Shown: positions 16,801-27,315 of the stretch, one piece after another
Layout of the letters: the number at the start of each line of letters is the position of its first letter
How positions within the stretch are numbered: position 1 is the first letter of the stretch
Origin: JAQVEM01 sp964616545
GTDB taxonomy: Bacteria; Actinomycetota; Humimicrobiia; Humimicrobiales; Humimicrobiaceae
DNA length: 63,664 nt
Assembly (NCBI GenBank): GCA_964616545.1
Contig: CAZTUA010000013.1
Location: forward strand, 1 to 63,664
Direction of reading: 5' to 3'
The notes under the pieces: generated by a model
Databases searched by the model: none
What the model was told of the DNA's origin: nothing
Seen by the model: the letters and a program-made list of their open reading frames with translations, nothing else
Made by a program: the position numbers and the translations under genes

Positions 16801-18387
16801 TTACCCATTATTTTCAACATGCATGAGTCCATATATAATGCTGTCTTCAAGAGCCTGCCAGCTGGCCTCGATTATATTCTCAGAAACACCTATTGTGCCC
16901 CAGGTTTTTTCGCCATCCGATGATTCAATCAAAACCCTTACAACTGCTCCTGTACCCTTTTTCTCGTTCAGAACCCTAACCTTAAAGTCCGTAAGGGTTA
17001 TTTTTGACAGTGCGGGATAACAGCTCTTAATCGCTTTCCTCAATGCCCTGTCCAGTGCATTAACGGGACCATTGCCTTCTGCAGTTTCAATTATTCTGTT
17101 CCCATTTATCTGAACTTTTACAGTTGCCTCGGACATCATGCTGCCGTCTTCCTTTTTTTCATTTAAGACACGGAAGCTTTCCAGCTTAAAAAATTTCTTT
17201 TTTACTCCTGCAACTTCCTTAACCAGCAGTTCAAAACTACCATCTGCAGCTTCAAACTGATAGCCCTTATGCTCCAGGTTTTGAATCCTGTTTAATACCT
17301 CGCTGACCTTCTCTAAATCATTTTCGAGATTAAGTCCGAATTCCTTTGCCCTTAGGATTATTGACTTCTTCCCGGAAAGTTCGGATATTAGTATCTGTCT
17401 TGTATTACCCACAGTCTCAGGACTCACATGCTCAAATGCTACTGACAATTTGCTTACCCCGCTTGCGTGCATGCCGCCTTTATGGCTGAAAGCATTACGT
17501 CCTACAAACGGCTGGCCCGGGCTTGAAACCTGATTAGCAGTCTCGCTCACAAACCGGGAAAGATTGGTTAAATGTTGCAGATTGCCCTCCTTCAGGCAGC
17601 TTTTATTCAATTTTATCTCCAGGTTGGGAATAATCTGGCAGAGATCTGCATTGCCGCATCTTTCTCCATAGCCGTTTATAGTTCCATGAACCATTTTTAT
17701 TCCTTTATTTACTGCTATTACCGTATTGGCAACTGCACAGCCGCTGTCATTATGAAAATGCACACCCAGAGTACCTTTAATTTTTTTCTTTACCTTATCT
17801 AATATACTTATAACATCATCAGGAAGCATTCCGCCATTTGTATCACAGGGACACAGGTAATCCGCACCTGCCTCCATGGCAACTTTTAATGTCTCGATTG
17901 CATATTCCGGTTTTTCATTAAAACCGTCAAAAAAATGTTCTGCGTCAAAAATTACTTCCGGAAAATACTTTTTCAGATATTCTATGGAGCCAGAAATCAT
18001 ATCCAGATTATTCTCAAGGGTAGTTTCAATCACTTTAAGAGCGTGAAGTGCAGATGATTTGCCTACCACGCATACGGCATCTGCCCCAGACTGGATTAAC
18101 TGCTTTATATTAACATCATCCTCTACTTTAACGTTTTTATATCTTGTCATTCCAAACGCAACTATTTTGGAATACTGGAATTTTCTTTCTTTAAGTTTCT
18201 CGAACAACTCCATTTCCTTCGGGTTGGAAGCCGGAAACCCTACTTCAATGTAATCAATGCCAATATCATCAAATCTTTCAATAAGCTGCAATTTATCATT
18301 TACCGAAAAAGATATATCAGCTCTCTGGGCTCCGTCCCTCAGAGTAGTATCCAGTATGTATATTTTGTCTTTTAATTCCTTATTCAT
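16801..18387 (-). CDS. cimA: (R)-citramalate synthase
   Basis: 528 residues. It condenses acetyl-CoA with pyruvate to make citramalate, giving 2-oxobutyrate for isoleucine without threonine. The N-terminal HMGL-like barrel begins IYILDTTLRDGAQRADISFS, where the AQ-ADIS wording is characteristic of CimA rather than LeuA. The metal-site HFHND (VHFHNDSGCAVAN) is present, and a LeuA-type allosteric dimer domain ends the protein. It follows leuD by 27 bp, so the same isopropylmalate isomerase can serve citramalate too. Part of the minus-strand branched-chain block. Confidence 0.93.
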   Translation of the reverse strand: MNKELKDKIYILDTTLRDGAQRADISFSVNDKLQLIERFDDIGIDYIEVGFPASNPKEMELFEKLKERKFQYSKIVAFGMTRYKNVKVEDDVNIKQLIQSGADAVCVVGKSSALHALKVIETTLENNLDMISGSIEYLKKYFPEVIFDAEHFFDGFNEKPEYAIETLKVAMEAGADYLCPCDTNGGMLPDDVISILDKVKKKIKGTLGVHFHNDSGCAVANTVIAVNKGIKMVHGTINGYGERCGNADLCQIIPNLEIKLNKSCLKEGNLQHLTNLSRFVSETANQVSSPGQPFVGRNAFSHKGGMHASGVSKLSVAFEHVSPETVGNTRQILISELSGKKSIILRAKEFGLNLENDLEKVSEVLNRIQNLEHKGYQFEAADGSFELLVKEVAGVKKKFFKLESFRVLNEKKEDGSMMSEATVKVQINGNRIIETAEGNGPVNALDRALRKAIKSCYPALSKITLTDFKVRVLNEKKGTGAVVRVLIESSDGEKTWGTIGVSENIIEASWQALEDSIIYGLMHVENNG

Positions 18388-18413
18388 TTTTTCTTACCTG
18401 TTCCGTTATAAAA

Positions 18414-18908
18414 TTATTTCTTTATATTGTCCCTGGTAAAATTTATATAACCTCCGCTTTTTATTATGCCCTGTATAAAATCAGGAAGCGGCTTTACTTC
18501 AAAGACTCTGTTTTTTGTAATATCTTTAATGCTGCCCTCTGCAAGGTCTATCTCCAGCTCATCCCCGTCATCTATATGGCTGGCTGCTTCTTCACTTGCT
18601 ATAACAGGAAGCCCTATATTTATTGCATTCCTGAAAAATATGCGTGCGAATGACTCCGCTATAACCGCACTGACACCACTTGCTTTTATTGAAAGAGGAG
18701 CATGCTCCCTTGAGGACCCGCATCCAAAATTGCTCCCTGCAACTATTATTTTTCTTTCCCTTGCCTTCTCCTTAAAATTGCTGTCCAGGTCTTCAAAGCA
18801 ATGCGAGGCAAGCTCTTTTTGACTTGTTGTATTGAGGTACCTTGCCGGTATTATTGCATCCGTATCAATATTATTACCATATTTTATTACTTTTTCCCTT
18901 AATATCAT
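18414..18908 (-). CDS. leuD: 3-isopropylmalate/citramalate isomerase small subunit
   Basis: 164 residues, the short LeuD form that pairs with a ~420-residue LeuC. Motifs: YGNNIDTDAIIPARYLN at the N-terminus, then GSNFGCGSSREHAP (substrate loop) and SFARIFFRNAINIGLP. Its ATG shares a base with the leuC stop (TAATG), so translation is probably coupled and gives equal subunits. Acts in the cytoplasm on isopropylmalate and, given cimA just downstream, likely on citramalate. Confidence 0.95.
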   Translation of the reverse strand: MILREKVIKYGNNIDTDAIIPARYLNTTSQKELASHCFEDLDSNFKEKARERKIIVAGSNFGCGSSREHAPLSIKASGVSAVIAESFARIFFRNAINIGLPVIASEEAASHIDDGDELEIDLAEGSIKDITKNRVFEVKPLPDFIQGIIKSGGYINFTRDNIKK

Positions 18909-20185
18909 TAAATAACCTCCTCAGGTGTGGCTATCCTTCCAGCTATTGCAGACGCAGCAGCCACTGCAGGGCCGCTCAGATAGACTTCACTCTCAGGATG
19001 ACCCATTCTCCCGACAAAATTTCTATTGGTTGTAGATACTGCTCTCTCCCCCTCTGCAAGCACCCCCATGTGTCCGCCCAGACAGGGGCCGCAGGTTGGC
19101 GTGCTTACCGCGCAGCCGGAATTTATAAAAGTTTCTATATAGCCTTTTTTTAATGATTCAAGATATATGTTCTGGGTAGCCGGAATTATAATTGTCCTTA
19201 AATTCTTATCAACCTTCCTGCCCCTTAATATCTCTGCGGCGATCTTCATATCTTCCATTCTCCCGTTGGTACAGGAGCCTATTACTACCTGATCTATTTT
19301 CACATCAGTTAAGTCCCTGGCATTTACAACATTTGAGGGAAGATGGGGGGTTGCTACCTGCAGTTCTATATCACTGCAGTCTATATTATATGTTTTTTCA
19401 TATTCCGCATCAGAGTCAGCTGTAAATATCTTATATTTTCTTCTGGCTCTTGATTTTAAAAATTCCTCCGTTTTATTATCAACTTCAAATATCCCGAATT
19501 TTCCTCCCGCCTCTATGGCCATATTGGACATTGTAAATCTTGAATCCATTGAAAGTTCGCCCGCAGCCGGGCCGCAGAATTCCATTGATTTGTAAAGGGC
19601 GCCGTCTACGCCTATAAGGCCTATTGTATATAATATAAGGTCCTTACCCGTTATCCATTCTTTCATGTTTCCTTTGTAAATAAACTTTATGGTCCGCGGA
19701 ACCATGAACCAGAGCCTTCCTGTAGCCATAGCAACAGCTACATCGGTGCTTCCCACACCCGTAGATGCAGCCCCAAGCGCTCCGTATGTACAGGTATGAG
19801 AATCAGCACCGGCTACAAGGTCTCCCGGGAGTACCAGCCCCAGCTCCGGAAGAAGAGCATGTTCAATACCCATTTTCCCCACTTCAAAATAATTTTCTAT
19901 ATTCTGCTTTCGTGCAAATTCTCTTATAAATTTGCACTGCAGCGCAGACTTTATATCTTTGTTAGGGGCAAAATGGTCAGGAACAGCAACAATTTTTTCT
20001 CTGTCAAAAACCTTAGCTGTGCCGATTTTATCAAACTCCTCAATTGCCAGAGGAAGCGTGATATCATTCCCCATCACAATATCTACATCTGCATTTATTA
20101 TCTCGCCTTCTGAAACATGCTCCCTGCCGCAGTGTGCTGCAAGTATTTTCTGAGCGATTGTTTGTGGTTTCTTTTTACTTTTCAC
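18908..20185 (-). CDS. leuC: 3-isopropylmalate/citramalate isomerase large subunit
   Basis: 425 residues, aconitase-like, of the shorter type used with a separate small LeuD. Iron-sulfur cluster ligands are visible in IGSCTNGR and in CAVSTPTCGPCLGGHMG, and the substrate region DSHTCTYGALGA is intact. The apparent start is GTG with an AAAAAGG run immediately ahead; the spacing is tight, so the first few residues are uncertain. It sits 30 bp after leuA and overlaps leuD by one base. Confidence 0.95.
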   Translation of the reverse strand: MKSKKKPQTIAQKILAAHCGREHVSEGEIINADVDIVMGNDITLPLAIEEFDKIGTAKVFDREKIVAVPDHFAPNKDIKSALQCKFIREFARKQNIENYFEVGKMGIEHALLPELGLVLPGDLVAGADSHTCTYGALGAASTGVGSTDVAVAMATGRLWFMVPRTIKFIYKGNMKEWITGKDLILYTIGLIGVDGALYKSMEFCGPAAGELSMDSRFTMSNMAIEAGGKFGIFEVDNKTEEFLKSRARRKYKIFTADSDAEYEKTYNIDCSDIELQVATPHLPSNVVNARDLTDVKIDQVVIGSCTNGRMEDMKIAAEILRGRKVDKNLRTIIIPATQNIYLESLKKGYIETFINSGCAVSTPTCGPCLGGHMGVLAEGERAVSTTNRNFVGRMGHPESEVYLSGPAVAAASAIAGRIATPEEVI

Positions 20186-20214
20186 CTTTTTTAAAATTCC
20201 CTTCGGTTAAAATT

Positions 20215-21741
20215 TCATTCATTACTTTCTATGATTCTATTCATTGCGTCAATATATGCTTTTATGCTTGCTTCAACTATATCCGTGCTTATGCCGCTGC
20301 CCATTACTTCTATGCCGTTGGTACTTACCAGCACTTTAACCGAACCCAGCGCATCCTTGCCTCCGGATACAGCTTCTATATTATACTCAACCAGCTTTGC
20401 ATTTATTTTCGCTATTTTATCAATAGCCTTAAACGAAGCATCCACAGGACCATCCCCTGTTGAGGAGCCCTCATGAACCCTGCCTTTTATTTCTATTCCT
20501 ATTGTAGAAGCTGCACTGATATCAGAACCGCTCTGAACCCTGTAATATTTAAGTAAAAAATGTTCCTTAACCTCACGTATTTCATTTTCTGCAATTGCCC
20601 TGATATCTTCATCATTTATGGCTCCTTTTTTCTCTGCAAGGTCCTTGAATCTCTCAAAAGCCTTTTCGAGTTCCTCTTCAGCCAGCTGTATTCCGAGCTC
20701 TGTTAATCTCTCTACAAATGCATGCCTGCCCGAATGCTTGCCCAGTACCAGCTTTGATGATTTGAGCCCAATATCTTCAGGCCTGATTATTTCATAGGTT
20801 GACCTGTCTTTTAACATCCCGTCCTGGTGTATTCCGGCTTCATGGCTGAATGCATTTTTACCCACTATTGCTTTATTTGGCGCAACAAGATATCCGGTTA
20901 ATGATTTTACCAGACTGCTTGTCCTGATAATCTCACCAGTATTTATGTCAGTGTATACCCCTAGGTCTTCCTTACGGGTATCTATAATCATAACAATTTC
21001 TTCCAGTGATGCATTGCCTGCCCTTTCGCCAACACCGTTTATGGCACATTCTACCTGTTTTGCACCATGCCTTACAGCCACCAGTGAATTTGCAACTGCA
21101 AGCCCGAGGTCATTATGGCAGTGGACACTCAATATTATATCTTCAATACCATCAGTATTTTCAAAGATATAATCAATCATTTTCCCGAACTCATCCGGAA
21201 TAGTGTATCCCACCGTATCAGGAACATTTATAATTCTTGCTCCATTTTTAATGGCAACTTCATACAGTCTGCATAAAAACTCCCGGTCGCTTCTTGTTGC
21301 ATCCATGGCAGAAAATTCAACTGTATCTGTATAATGCCTGCTTCTTTTTACCGCTTTACCTGCCAGTTCCAGCACTTCTTCCCTGTTCTTTTTTAACTGG
21401 TATTTAAGATGTATGTCAGATGATGAGATAAACGTGTGAATAACCGGCTGTTCCGCTTCTTTAAGAGCTTCTCCGGCAGCGTCTATATCCTTATAATTCG
21501 CTCTTGCCAGAGCTGCTATCTTCCTGTTTTTAATATTTTTTGATAATTCCTTCACTGAATAAAAGTCACTCTTTGATGAAATCGGAAAGCCGGCCTCTAT
21601 CACATCTACATTCAATTTAGCAAGCTGCTGCGCAATCTCCAGTTTTTCCCTGGTGTTCAGGTGAATGCCCGGAGCCTGCTCTCCATCGCGCAGTGTTGTA
21701 TCAAATATATATACCTTTTCTTTTTTATCCTTTTTATCCAT
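20215..21741 (-). CDS. leuA: 2-isopropylmalate synthase
   Basis: 508 residues from the ATG at 21741. The first committed step of leucine synthesis, acetyl-CoA plus 2-oxoisovalerate. The barrel begins VYIFDTTLRDGEQAPGI; SVHCHNDLGLAVAN supplies metal ligands, and the C-terminal third is the leucine-binding regulatory domain. I prefer this ATG because AAAAGGCAGG precedes it; an upstream in-frame GTG at 21756 has no ribosome-binding site. A 100-bp gap separates it from serA upstream. leuB is absent from the window. Confidence 0.94.
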   Translation of the reverse strand: MDKKDKKEKVYIFDTTLRDGEQAPGIHLNTREKLEIAQQLAKLNVDVIEAGFPISSKSDFYSVKELSKNIKNRKIAALARANYKDIDAAGEALKEAEQPVIHTFISSSDIHLKYQLKKNREEVLELAGKAVKRSRHYTDTVEFSAMDATRSDREFLCRLYEVAIKNGARIINVPDTVGYTIPDEFGKMIDYIFENTDGIEDIILSVHCHNDLGLAVANSLVAVRHGAKQVECAINGVGERAGNASLEEIVMIIDTRKEDLGVYTDINTGEIIRTSSLVKSLTGYLVAPNKAIVGKNAFSHEAGIHQDGMLKDRSTYEIIRPEDIGLKSSKLVLGKHSGRHAFVERLTELGIQLAEEELEKAFERFKDLAEKKGAINDEDIRAIAENEIREVKEHFLLKYYRVQSGSDISAASTIGIEIKGRVHEGSSTGDGPVDASFKAIDKIAKINAKLVEYNIEAVSGGKDALGSVKVLVSTNGIEVMGSGISTDIVEASIKAYIDAMNRIIESNE

Positions 21742-21856
21742 ATCCTGCCTTTTCACTTTATTTTATTTAAAAAAGCTCGATACCTTCTAAAATAATAATT
21801 AACGGGTCATGGTATCATATTTATATTTTCTTATAAAAACTTTTTGCTTTTTTTCT

Positions 21857-23446
21857 TTAATAAAGATTGACTATCTTTATATTTTTAAAGCCTGACTGCT
21901 TTTTAAACTCCTCCAGCATTTCAGGTGTTACCTCGTCGTCCAGGTTTAGCCCCATTACTGCATCTCCGCTCAGTTTCTTTCTGCCCACATGCATTGAAGC
22001 AATGTTTACATTCAATTTTCCAAATGCAGTTCCTATCTTACCTATCTGTCCGGGGACATCTTCGTATCTTATAAAGGCCATGTGCTTTGAAGGAACCATG
22101 TCTATTTCGAATTTATCAATAGCTATAAACCTCGGCGTATCTTTTTTACCCGTGGTGGTTCCCGAAATAGAAAGTTCTCCCTCTTTGCTTTTCCCTTCCA
22201 ATGTAATCAAATTTACAAAATCTTTTGATTGACTGCTTTTTACTTCATTAACTTTAAGACCCATCTCCCTGGCCATGAGGTCCACATTCACAAGATTCAC
22301 ATTCTCTGCCGAGTACTTTTCCAGTATTTTTACCAGAATTGTGGATGTCAGTATTCTTACATCATAATCTGATACCTTGCCGTAATATCCTATTTTCAGG
22401 CTATCCAGATTACCCTCAAATAAGTTTATGAACAGACTTCCAAGATTCTCGCACAATTTAAAGAAAGGCGAAAGCAGACTCATGAGTTCGGTCCTTACAG
22501 CAGGTGCATTGACAGGAAAAGCCGCAGCTTTTCCTTTAAGAACATCTATAACCTGGTCTGCAATTATTGTTCCGGCTCTGTCCTGTGCCTCTGCCGTTGA
22601 TGCCCCCAGGTGGGGCGTGCAGATTACCTGGTCTAGTTTAAAAACAGGAGAATCGGTACAGGGTTCCGTTTCGTAAACATCAAGCGCAGCTCCGCCTATA
22701 TAGCCTTCCTGAATAGCTTCTGCAAGGTCTTTTTCAACAATAATTCCTCCCCTTGCGACATTTAATATTATCGTGCCTTTTTTCATCTTATACAGTTCAG
22801 CTTTATCAAACATACCGGTTGTATCTTTGTTTTTTGGGAGATGAATGGTTATAAAGTCAGCTTCACTGTAAACATTATCCAGCTTTTTAGCTTTTTGTAT
22901 TTCAAGCTGCCTGAACCTGTCTTCCGATACAAACGGGTCATAGGCAATAACCTTCATGCCCAGCCCTATTGCCTTTTTTGCAACAAGTCCTCCTATCTGA
23001 CCGAATCCTACTATTCCCAGTGTTTTGCCTTCAAGCTCAATTCCCTTAAATTTTGATTTCTCCCACTTACCTCTTTTAAGGGTGAAATTTGCTTCAGGAA
23101 TTTTTCTTGCAATCGAAAGCATCAGGGCTATAGTGTGCTCTGCTACTGTAACCGCATTGCTGGCCGGAGCATTTACAACGATAATTCCTTTTTTAGTCGC
23201 TGCAGGAATATCAATATTGTCAACCCCTATTCCTGCTCTTCCTATAATTTCCAGTCTGTCCGCTGCTTCTATAACATCAGCTGTAAGTTTTGTGGCACTT
23301 CTTATAATTATGGCATTATAACCTTTAATCTCTTCTTTAAGCTTTTCCGGAGTTAATCCTTTTTTCTCATCGACAATAAAATGCTCTACAAGTTTTTTCC
23401 TGGCCTCTTCCGCAATGCCGTCTGTCACTATTACTTTTTTATTCAC
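21857..23446 (-). CDS. serA: D-3-phosphoglycerate dehydrogenase (ACT-domain type)
   Basis: 529 residues, the long SerA form. It oxidises 3-phosphoglycerate in the first step of serine synthesis. NAD-binding motif GIVGFGQIGGLVAKKA, catalytic region NVARGGIIVEKDL, and PHLGASTAEAQ with the catalytic His; then an allosteric substrate-binding domain and a C-terminal ACT domain (IRYEDVPGQIGKIG…) for serine feedback. The GTG start has AGGTGAT just upstream. serB and serC are not here; the adjacent class V aminotransferase may supply the next amino transfer. Confidence 0.95.
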   Translation of the reverse strand: MNKKVIVTDGIAEEARKKLVEHFIVDEKKGLTPEKLKEEIKGYNAIIIRSATKLTADVIEAADRLEIIGRAGIGVDNIDIPAATKKGIIVVNAPASNAVTVAEHTIALMLSIARKIPEANFTLKRGKWEKSKFKGIELEGKTLGIVGFGQIGGLVAKKAIGLGMKVIAYDPFVSEDRFRQLEIQKAKKLDNVYSEADFITIHLPKNKDTTGMFDKAELYKMKKGTIILNVARGGIIVEKDLAEAIQEGYIGGAALDVYETEPCTDSPVFKLDQVICTPHLGASTAEAQDRAGTIIADQVIDVLKGKAAAFPVNAPAVRTELMSLLSPFFKLCENLGSLFINLFEGNLDSLKIGYYGKVSDYDVRILTSTILVKILEKYSAENVNLVNVDLMAREMGLKVNEVKSSQSKDFVNLITLEGKSKEGELSISGTTTGKKDTPRFIAIDKFEIDMVPSKHMAFIRYEDVPGQIGKIGTAFGKLNVNIASMHVGRKKLSGDAVMGLNLDDEVTPEMLEEFKKQSGFKNIKIVNLY

Positions 23447-23631
23447 TTTTTATCACCTGCTAATTCTTCAGTATAAATTTATAAATAATTTTTATAATAT
23501 ATAATTTATGTTCAATAAAATTATAACAATTATACATACTGGTAAATATTATATGCCTGTCTTCACTCTGGCCTTTTACATCAGGTCATTTATTTTATAT
23601 AAAAACCAGTCAATATCTTTTCACGTCTTCA

Positions 23632-24798
23632 TCAGGAATTCAGATAGTTGTTTTCTATAAAAACTCTCTCCGCTTCTGCTATGCCGGAACCTATTTCAAC
23701 GTTATATCCCAGTTCCTTCAGCGTTATCTCCAGTGCAGATATGGCAGTTATGATATCAAATATTCCAAAATACCCAAGATGCCCTATTCTTATTATCTTT
23801 CCGGCAAGCTTGCCCTGGCCTCCTGTAATTGTTACTCCATACTTTACTCTCATTATCTTTACAATCTCTTTCGCATCAATTCCTTCGGGTATTTCAATTG
23901 AAGTTACTGAAAAACCTCTGTTATTTTTATTTTTAACCAGTTGCTCAAATCCCAGCTTTTCTATAGCTTTTTGCGTCGCAAGCGCCATTACCCTGTGTCT
24001 TTCAAATGATTTTTCCAGGCCTTCCTCAAATATCATATCCAGAGCCTTATTCATTGCAACTATTATTGATATTCCTGGTGTCCAGGGAGTCTGCGGCGGA
24101 TTTTTCTGTAAATAATTTCTTGCAGCTGCAAGATCAAAGTAAAATTTTGGGATATTTGATTTTTCGTTAAGCTTCCAGGCTTTCTCACTGACACTTATAA
24201 AGGCAGCCCCTGTCGGAGCGCTCAGTGCTTTTTGCGAGCCTCCGATTACAACATCAAGCCCCCATTTGTCGGTCTCAAGATTGGACGCTCCTATTCCGCT
24301 TATAGCATCCACTATAAGGATAGCGGGGTAGTTTTTTACAATACTTCCTATTGTTTTAACGTCATTTATTGCGCCCGTTGATGTCTCGCTAAACTGGACC
24401 ATAACTCCCCTAACATCCTCATTATCATCAAGCGTCTTTTTAATATCATCTGGGTTAACGGCATCTCCCCATTCATAGTCAAGCGCTATAACATCAAGAC
24501 CAAATTTTGTACTTATTTTCTTAAACCTTTCACCAAAATTTCCGATACTTGCCACAATTACCCTGTCTCCAGGTGAGAAGAAATTTACCACGCCGGCTTC
24601 CATAGCACCGGTTCCCGATGAAGTCAGTATAAAAACATCATTTTTTGTTTTAAACAGCTTCTTTAATTTTTCTGTTACTTCCACGAATATTTCTGAAAAT
24701 TCTGGTGACCTGTGATGCATAAGAGGCCTTGCATGCTCCATCAAAACTTCCTCGGAAATAGGTGTTGGGCCGGGGGTCATTATATATCTTTTTATCAT
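23632..24798 (-). CDS. Class V aminotransferase (serine-pyruvate/alanine-glyoxylate type)
   Basis: 388 residues in the AGXT/SGAT family. MTPGPTPISEEVL, HHRSPEFSEIF, the glycine-rich LTSSGTGAMEAGV, VDAISGIGA and the PLP lysine in GGSQKALSAPTGAAF are all present. Family members act on serine, alanine or phosphoserine with glyoxylate, pyruvate or 2-oxoglutarate. Lying directly ahead of serA, it may perform the phosphoserine-forming transamination or a serine-glyoxylate exchange; this is inference from position. Start ATG is close to GAGGAG; an in-frame ATG at residue 7 is an alternative. Confidence 0.85.
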   Translation of the reverse strand: MIKRYIMTPGPTPISEEVLMEHARPLMHHRSPEFSEIFVEVTEKLKKLFKTKNDVFILTSSGTGAMEAGVVNFFSPGDRVIVASIGNFGERFKKISTKFGLDVIALDYEWGDAVNPDDIKKTLDDNEDVRGVMVQFSETSTGAINDVKTIGSIVKNYPAILIVDAISGIGASNLETDKWGLDVVIGGSQKALSAPTGAAFISVSEKAWKLNEKSNIPKFYFDLAAARNYLQKNPPQTPWTPGISIIVAMNKALDMIFEEGLEKSFERHRVMALATQKAIEKLGFEQLVKNKNNRGFSVTSIEIPEGIDAKEIVKIMRVKYGVTITGGQGKLAGKIIRIGHLGYFGIFDIITAISALEITLKELGYNVEIGSGIAEAERVFIENNYLNS

Positions 24799-24964
24799 CT
24801 CCTCTTTCCCTTTCTATTAAATTTGGATGTTATCTGTAATAAATATCTTATAAAAATATAATAAACAATATAACAGGCTCCCGTAAACGGCCCCCTTCAG
24901 GTTTAAAAATTTAAATAAACTTTACAAACCAGAAGTTCTTAAAAGCCTGCTTTTCTGCAGTTTT

Positions 24965-25447
24965 TTAAGTCTTGCTTCCCCTTGTGCATGCAATCTTACC
25001 GGTCCTTACCAGTTCGAGTATCCCGAAAGGCCTCAGGAGGTCTTCCAGTGCTTTTACCTTCCGGCTGTTTCCGGTAATTTCAATCATTAATGTTTTTCTT
25101 GCTACATCAACAATATTGGCCCGGAAAACATTTGCTATTTCCACCACTTCAGGCCTTGTTCTGGAATCAGCGTTAACTTTTATAAGAACAAGCTCCCTTT
25201 CTACAATGTTTGATAGGTCCAGCTCCTGAATCTTTATCACATTTATGAGTTTGTAGAGCTGTTTTATAACCTGCTCAATACTGTGCTTTTCAGCTTCAAC
25301 TTCCAGCGTAATCCTGGATATTTTTTCATCATCGGTAGGCCCCACTGCAAGGCTTTCTATATTAAAGCCCCTTCTGCTGAAAAGCCCTGATATCTTTGCC
25401 AGCACTCCTGCTTTATTTTCAACTAAAACTGATATAATATGATTCAT
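24965..25447 (-). CDS. ilvN: Acetolactate synthase small (regulatory) subunit
   Basis: 160 residues. N-terminal ACT domain (HIISVLVENKAGVLAKISGLFSRR) and the usual second half with IVDVARKTLMIEITG. It binds valine and tunes the catalytic subunit encoded 30 bp upstream by ilvB. A 166-bp gap follows before the aminotransferase gene. Also annotated ilvH in other genomes. Confidence 0.95.
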   Translation of the reverse strand: MNHIISVLVENKAGVLAKISGLFSRRGFNIESLAVGPTDDEKISRITLEVEAEKHSIEQVIKQLYKLINVIKIQELDLSNIVERELVLIKVNADSRTRPEVVEIANVFRANIVDVARKTLMIEITGNSRKVKALEDLLRPFGILELVRTGKIACTRGSKT

Positions 25448-25476
25448 AATATCACCCGTTATCCTATTTGCTTTTT

Positions 25477-27171
25477 TTAAACACTGTCAAGCATCTCGCC
25501 TATTGAAGCGCCCGGTGCTACCATTGGATATACATTCTCTTCTTTCTCTATCCAGAAATCTACCAGGACAACTTTATCTAACTCAAGAGCTTTCTTTATG
25601 GCACCTTCAACATCATTCTTTTTGGTAACTCTCAGCCCGACACCACCATATGCTTCAATTAACTTTACAAAATCAACGAAGCCTTCAATACATGTGTGGG
25701 AATACCTTTTGCTCCAGAAAAATTCCTGCCACTGCCTTACCATTCCAAGGTATCCATTGTTCAGGAGCATAATCTTTATATTAATATTGTTTGCAACCGC
25801 TGTTGAGAGTTCCTGGGATACCATCTGTATGCTTCCATCCCCGGCTATATCTATTACAGTTTTATCGGGTTTTCCAACCTTTGCACCTATTGATGCCGGC
25901 AGTCCAAAGCCCATTGTTCCGAGCCCTCCGGAAGAAACCAGAGTTCTTGGTTTTGTGTACTTATAAAACTGAGCCGCCCACATCTGGTTCTGCCCAACTT
26001 CGGTACAGATTATGGCATTACCTTCGGTGAGCTCATAAATTTTTTCCACAACATAGGCTGGTTTTATAATACTGGATTCCCTATCATATTTTAACGGAAA
26101 ATCCTCCTTTAATCTCTTTATCCTGGCCAGCCATTCTTTCCTTTCCGGAATCCCTTTTTTCTCTATATATTTTTCATACTCATTTTTTAAGTCTGCAAGA
26201 ACGTTTTTTGCATCCCCTACCACAGGTATCAGTACCCTGATATTTTTTCCTATCTCGGCCGGGTCAATATCTATATGTATTACATCCGCTCCGTGTGCAA
26301 ATTCAGATAACTTTCCGGTAACCCTGTCATCAAATCTAACACCCACAGCAATAATCAGGTCACATTCAGTGAAGGCAAGGTTTGCATACTTTGTACCGTG
26401 CATCCCTGCCATACTCAGTGATAAGGCGTCAGTCTCAGGGAATGAGCCTATTCCCAGAAGTGATGTTATAACCGGAATTTTTGCAACTTTTACAAATTTC
26501 CGTAAATTTTCGCTTGCGCCGGAGATAATAACCCCTCCTCCTGAAAAAATTACCGGTTTTTTGCTTTCTGCTATCCTTTTTGCAGCATCCTTTACCTGTC
26601 TCAGGTTCCCTTTAAGCGTGGGTTTATACCCGGGCAGACTTATGACAGATTTAAAATCTTCTTCAATAAGCTCGGTCTGTATATTAACGGGTATATCAAT
26701 CAAAACAGGACCGGGCCTGCCTGTAGATGCTATTTTAAAAGCTTCTTTTATCACAACTGGCAGTTCCTTTATATCTTTAACCAGATAAGTATGTTTTGTT
26801 ATGGGCGCTGCTATACCCGTTATGTCAGCTTCCTGAAATGCATCAGTGCCTATCTGGGCCGTACCGACCTGTCCTGTTATAGCTACCATCGGTATTGAGT
26901 CCATGTGAGCATTGGCAATTCCGGTTACAAGATTGGTTGCTCCGGGACCTGAAGTGGCAATGCACACACCCGTTTTGCCTGTTACCCTTGCATAGCCATC
27001 AGCTGCATGCGCTGCCCCCTGTTCGTGTCTTACAAGAATATGCCTTATGTCACTATCAAACAGTGCATCATACAGGGGTATGACCTTTCCTCCGGGATAA
27101 CCGAATACCACGTCTACTCCCTCTTCCTTTAAACATTTTACTATCATTTGTGCGCCTGTTATTTTACTCAT
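25477..27171 (-). CDS. ilvB: Acetolactate synthase large (catalytic) subunit
   Basis: 564 residues from the ATG at 27171. Makes acetolactate and acetohydroxybutyrate for Val, Leu and Ile. The catalytic glutamate lies in RHEQGAAHAADGYAR, and the thiamine-diphosphate motif runs from GDGSIQM to LLNN. I chose 27171 because GGGGAG stands 8 nt ahead; a TTG 30 bp further upstream also opens the frame but lacks a ribosome-binding site. It follows ilvD by 145 bp and precedes ilvN by 30 bp. Confidence 0.95.
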   Translation of the reverse strand: MSKITGAQMIVKCLKEEGVDVVFGYPGGKVIPLYDALFDSDIRHILVRHEQGAAHAADGYARVTGKTGVCIATSGPGATNLVTGIANAHMDSIPMVAITGQVGTAQIGTDAFQEADITGIAAPITKHTYLVKDIKELPVVIKEAFKIASTGRPGPVLIDIPVNIQTELIEEDFKSVISLPGYKPTLKGNLRQVKDAAKRIAESKKPVIFSGGGVIISGASENLRKFVKVAKIPVITSLLGIGSFPETDALSLSMAGMHGTKYANLAFTECDLIIAVGVRFDDRVTGKLSEFAHGADVIHIDIDPAEIGKNIRVLIPVVGDAKNVLADLKNEYEKYIEKKGIPERKEWLARIKRLKEDFPLKYDRESSIIKPAYVVEKIYELTEGNAIICTEVGQNQMWAAQFYKYTKPRTLVSSGGLGTMGFGLPASIGAKVGKPDKTVIDIAGDGSIQMVSQELSTAVANNINIKIMLLNNGYLGMVRQWQEFFWSKRYSHTCIEGFVDFVKLIEAYGGVGLRVTKKNDVEGAIKKALELDKVVLVDFWIEKEENVYPMVAPGASIGEMLDSV

Positions 27172-27315
27172 AATATATTCACTCCCCTGTATTTGTAACA
27201 ACTTTATAACAAATAAAATAATTTTATAATTATATCACTCTTACTATACTTTTTTAATTATTTTTAAAAAAACTTTAATAAATTCCATTACAGCCAGATC
27301 GCCCGCTTCTGGTAA